Of a stretch of DNA of 64,000 bases, positions 63,339-64,000 are shown piece after piece. The notes beneath the pieces were generated by a model that saw only the letters and a program-made list of their open reading frames with translations, did not search any database and was not told the DNA's origin. The stretch is from Anoplolepis gracilipes (lineage: Eukaryota; Arthropoda; Insecta; Hymenoptera; Formicidae). Numbering within the stretch: the first letter of the stretch is position 1; every line of letters begins with the position of its first letter. The DNA lies in contig NC_132984.1 of NCBI RefSeq assembly GCF_047496725.1, positions 1,995,001 to 2,059,000 on the forward strand, read 5' to 3'. The translations under genes and the position numbers were made by a program.

Positions 63339-64000
63339 TCTCACTCTTACTTTTTCAGACTCAAATATCAAGTACATTAAAGAAAATGTACTATACCTAA
63401 TGTAGAAAAATATATCTTTTCACTATTAATTAACTAAAAGATAACATTTATTCTCATTGTAAAATAATAATAATAATAAATATATATTTTGTATATAAAA
63501 TTTCAAAATTCTGTAAAAATATATAATAGAAAATATAAAAATCTACAACATTTATTTTAAATAATAATAATAAAAAATATATATTTTGTTTATCATAATT
63601 TTTTAAAATCATATATTTTTTTTATATAAAATTTCATAATACCGTAAAAATATATAATAGAAATGTGAGCTCGCGAGAGATTACGCCGACCTCGCGATGG
63701 CCAATTTTCAAATGAATGGCGCATCTTGAACAGCATTGATGGAACCTTAATGTCGCTCGAGAAGTTGCTAACCCACTTGAGTTACGCGTAAAGGAAAGAA
63801 GAGAAGGGACAGACATGGAATTTCGATCGTGCTTTTCCAACCCTTCGAGAGTCATCCCTCTCGGAAGCCCTCCGGCTCGGGGACACCGGTAGACAATGCA
63901 AACCGAAGTGACTCTAAAACCGTCGACCAGGAAAGTCTCTTCGCGCACAGTTGATCCGAAAGTTTCTCGAGACCACGGCCGCCGCGTCGCGCCGCAAACT

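Larger units (their letters stand above)
55681..64000 (-). other. Upstream intron(s) of the Ig-TIR receptor gene, to the window edge
   Basis: The first exon found begins with a partial codon, so the transcript continues upstream. I saw no convincing Ig, signal-peptide or leader exon here. The region holds a TTAA-flanked TIR element, another TIR element, a CAGGGTGT-family repeat, GC-rich islets near 58.0-58.2, 60.3-60.6, 61.2-61.8 and 63.7-64.0 kb, and a (TC)n tract. Confidence 0.6.

Overview
This is a window of animal nuclear genome, almost certainly insect and most likely hymenopteran (probably an ant). It has AT-rich introns full of microsatellites, scattered GC- and CpG-rich islets, many short non-autonomous DNA transposons, and two intron-split genes of animal families. 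I cannot name the species from sequence alone. There is no sign of bacterial operons, CRISPR arrays, rRNA or tRNA.

Left part (1-23.4 kb). A complete multidrug-resistance-protein gene of the ABCC4 type lies on the + strand. Fourteen coding exons (7181-16723) join in phase through GT-AG introns into a predicted 1378-residue full transporter (TMD1-NBD1-linker-TMD2-NBD2). A spliced 5' UTR is likely: there is an acceptor at 7129-7130 just before the first coding exon, and a candidate leader exon with a strong donor near 360-657. The 6.5 kb between them holds a long inverted repeat, one arm of which is interrupted by a TA-flanked MITE, and another MITE. The 7 kb after the stop codon is AT-rich 3' UTR or intergenic DNA with no recognisable gene.

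Right part (23.4-64 kb). The 3' half of a convergent minus-strand gene is present. Five exons (55680-55467, 36783-36650, 35582-35418, 30835-30698, 24265-23805) join in phase into 369 residues: a membrane-proximal Ig domain, one transmembrane helix and a cytoplasmic TIR domain. This is the layout of the IL-1 receptor / IL1RAPL family. The 5' exons (signal peptide, outer Ig domains) were not found and probably lie beyond 64 kb or in short unrecognised exons. An 18.7 kb intron separates the two halves of the Ig domain.

The two genes are convergent neighbours with no evident functional link. One is an ATP-driven organic-anion exporter of the plasma membrane, the other a cell-surface Ig/TIR receptor.

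Most notable: an Asn/Lys/Tyr/Glu-rich octapeptide tandem repeat inserted just before NBD1 of the transporter; a TIR domain with a conserved core but a divergent BB-loop region; a perfect 29-bp hairpin and a 37-bp near-perfect palindrome in introns of the receptor gene; a 0.7-0.9 kb inverted pair of repeats, one arm carrying a 133-bp triplication; and several terminal-inverted-repeat elements with readable boundaries, including a TTAA-flanked element with TIRs of about 200 bp.
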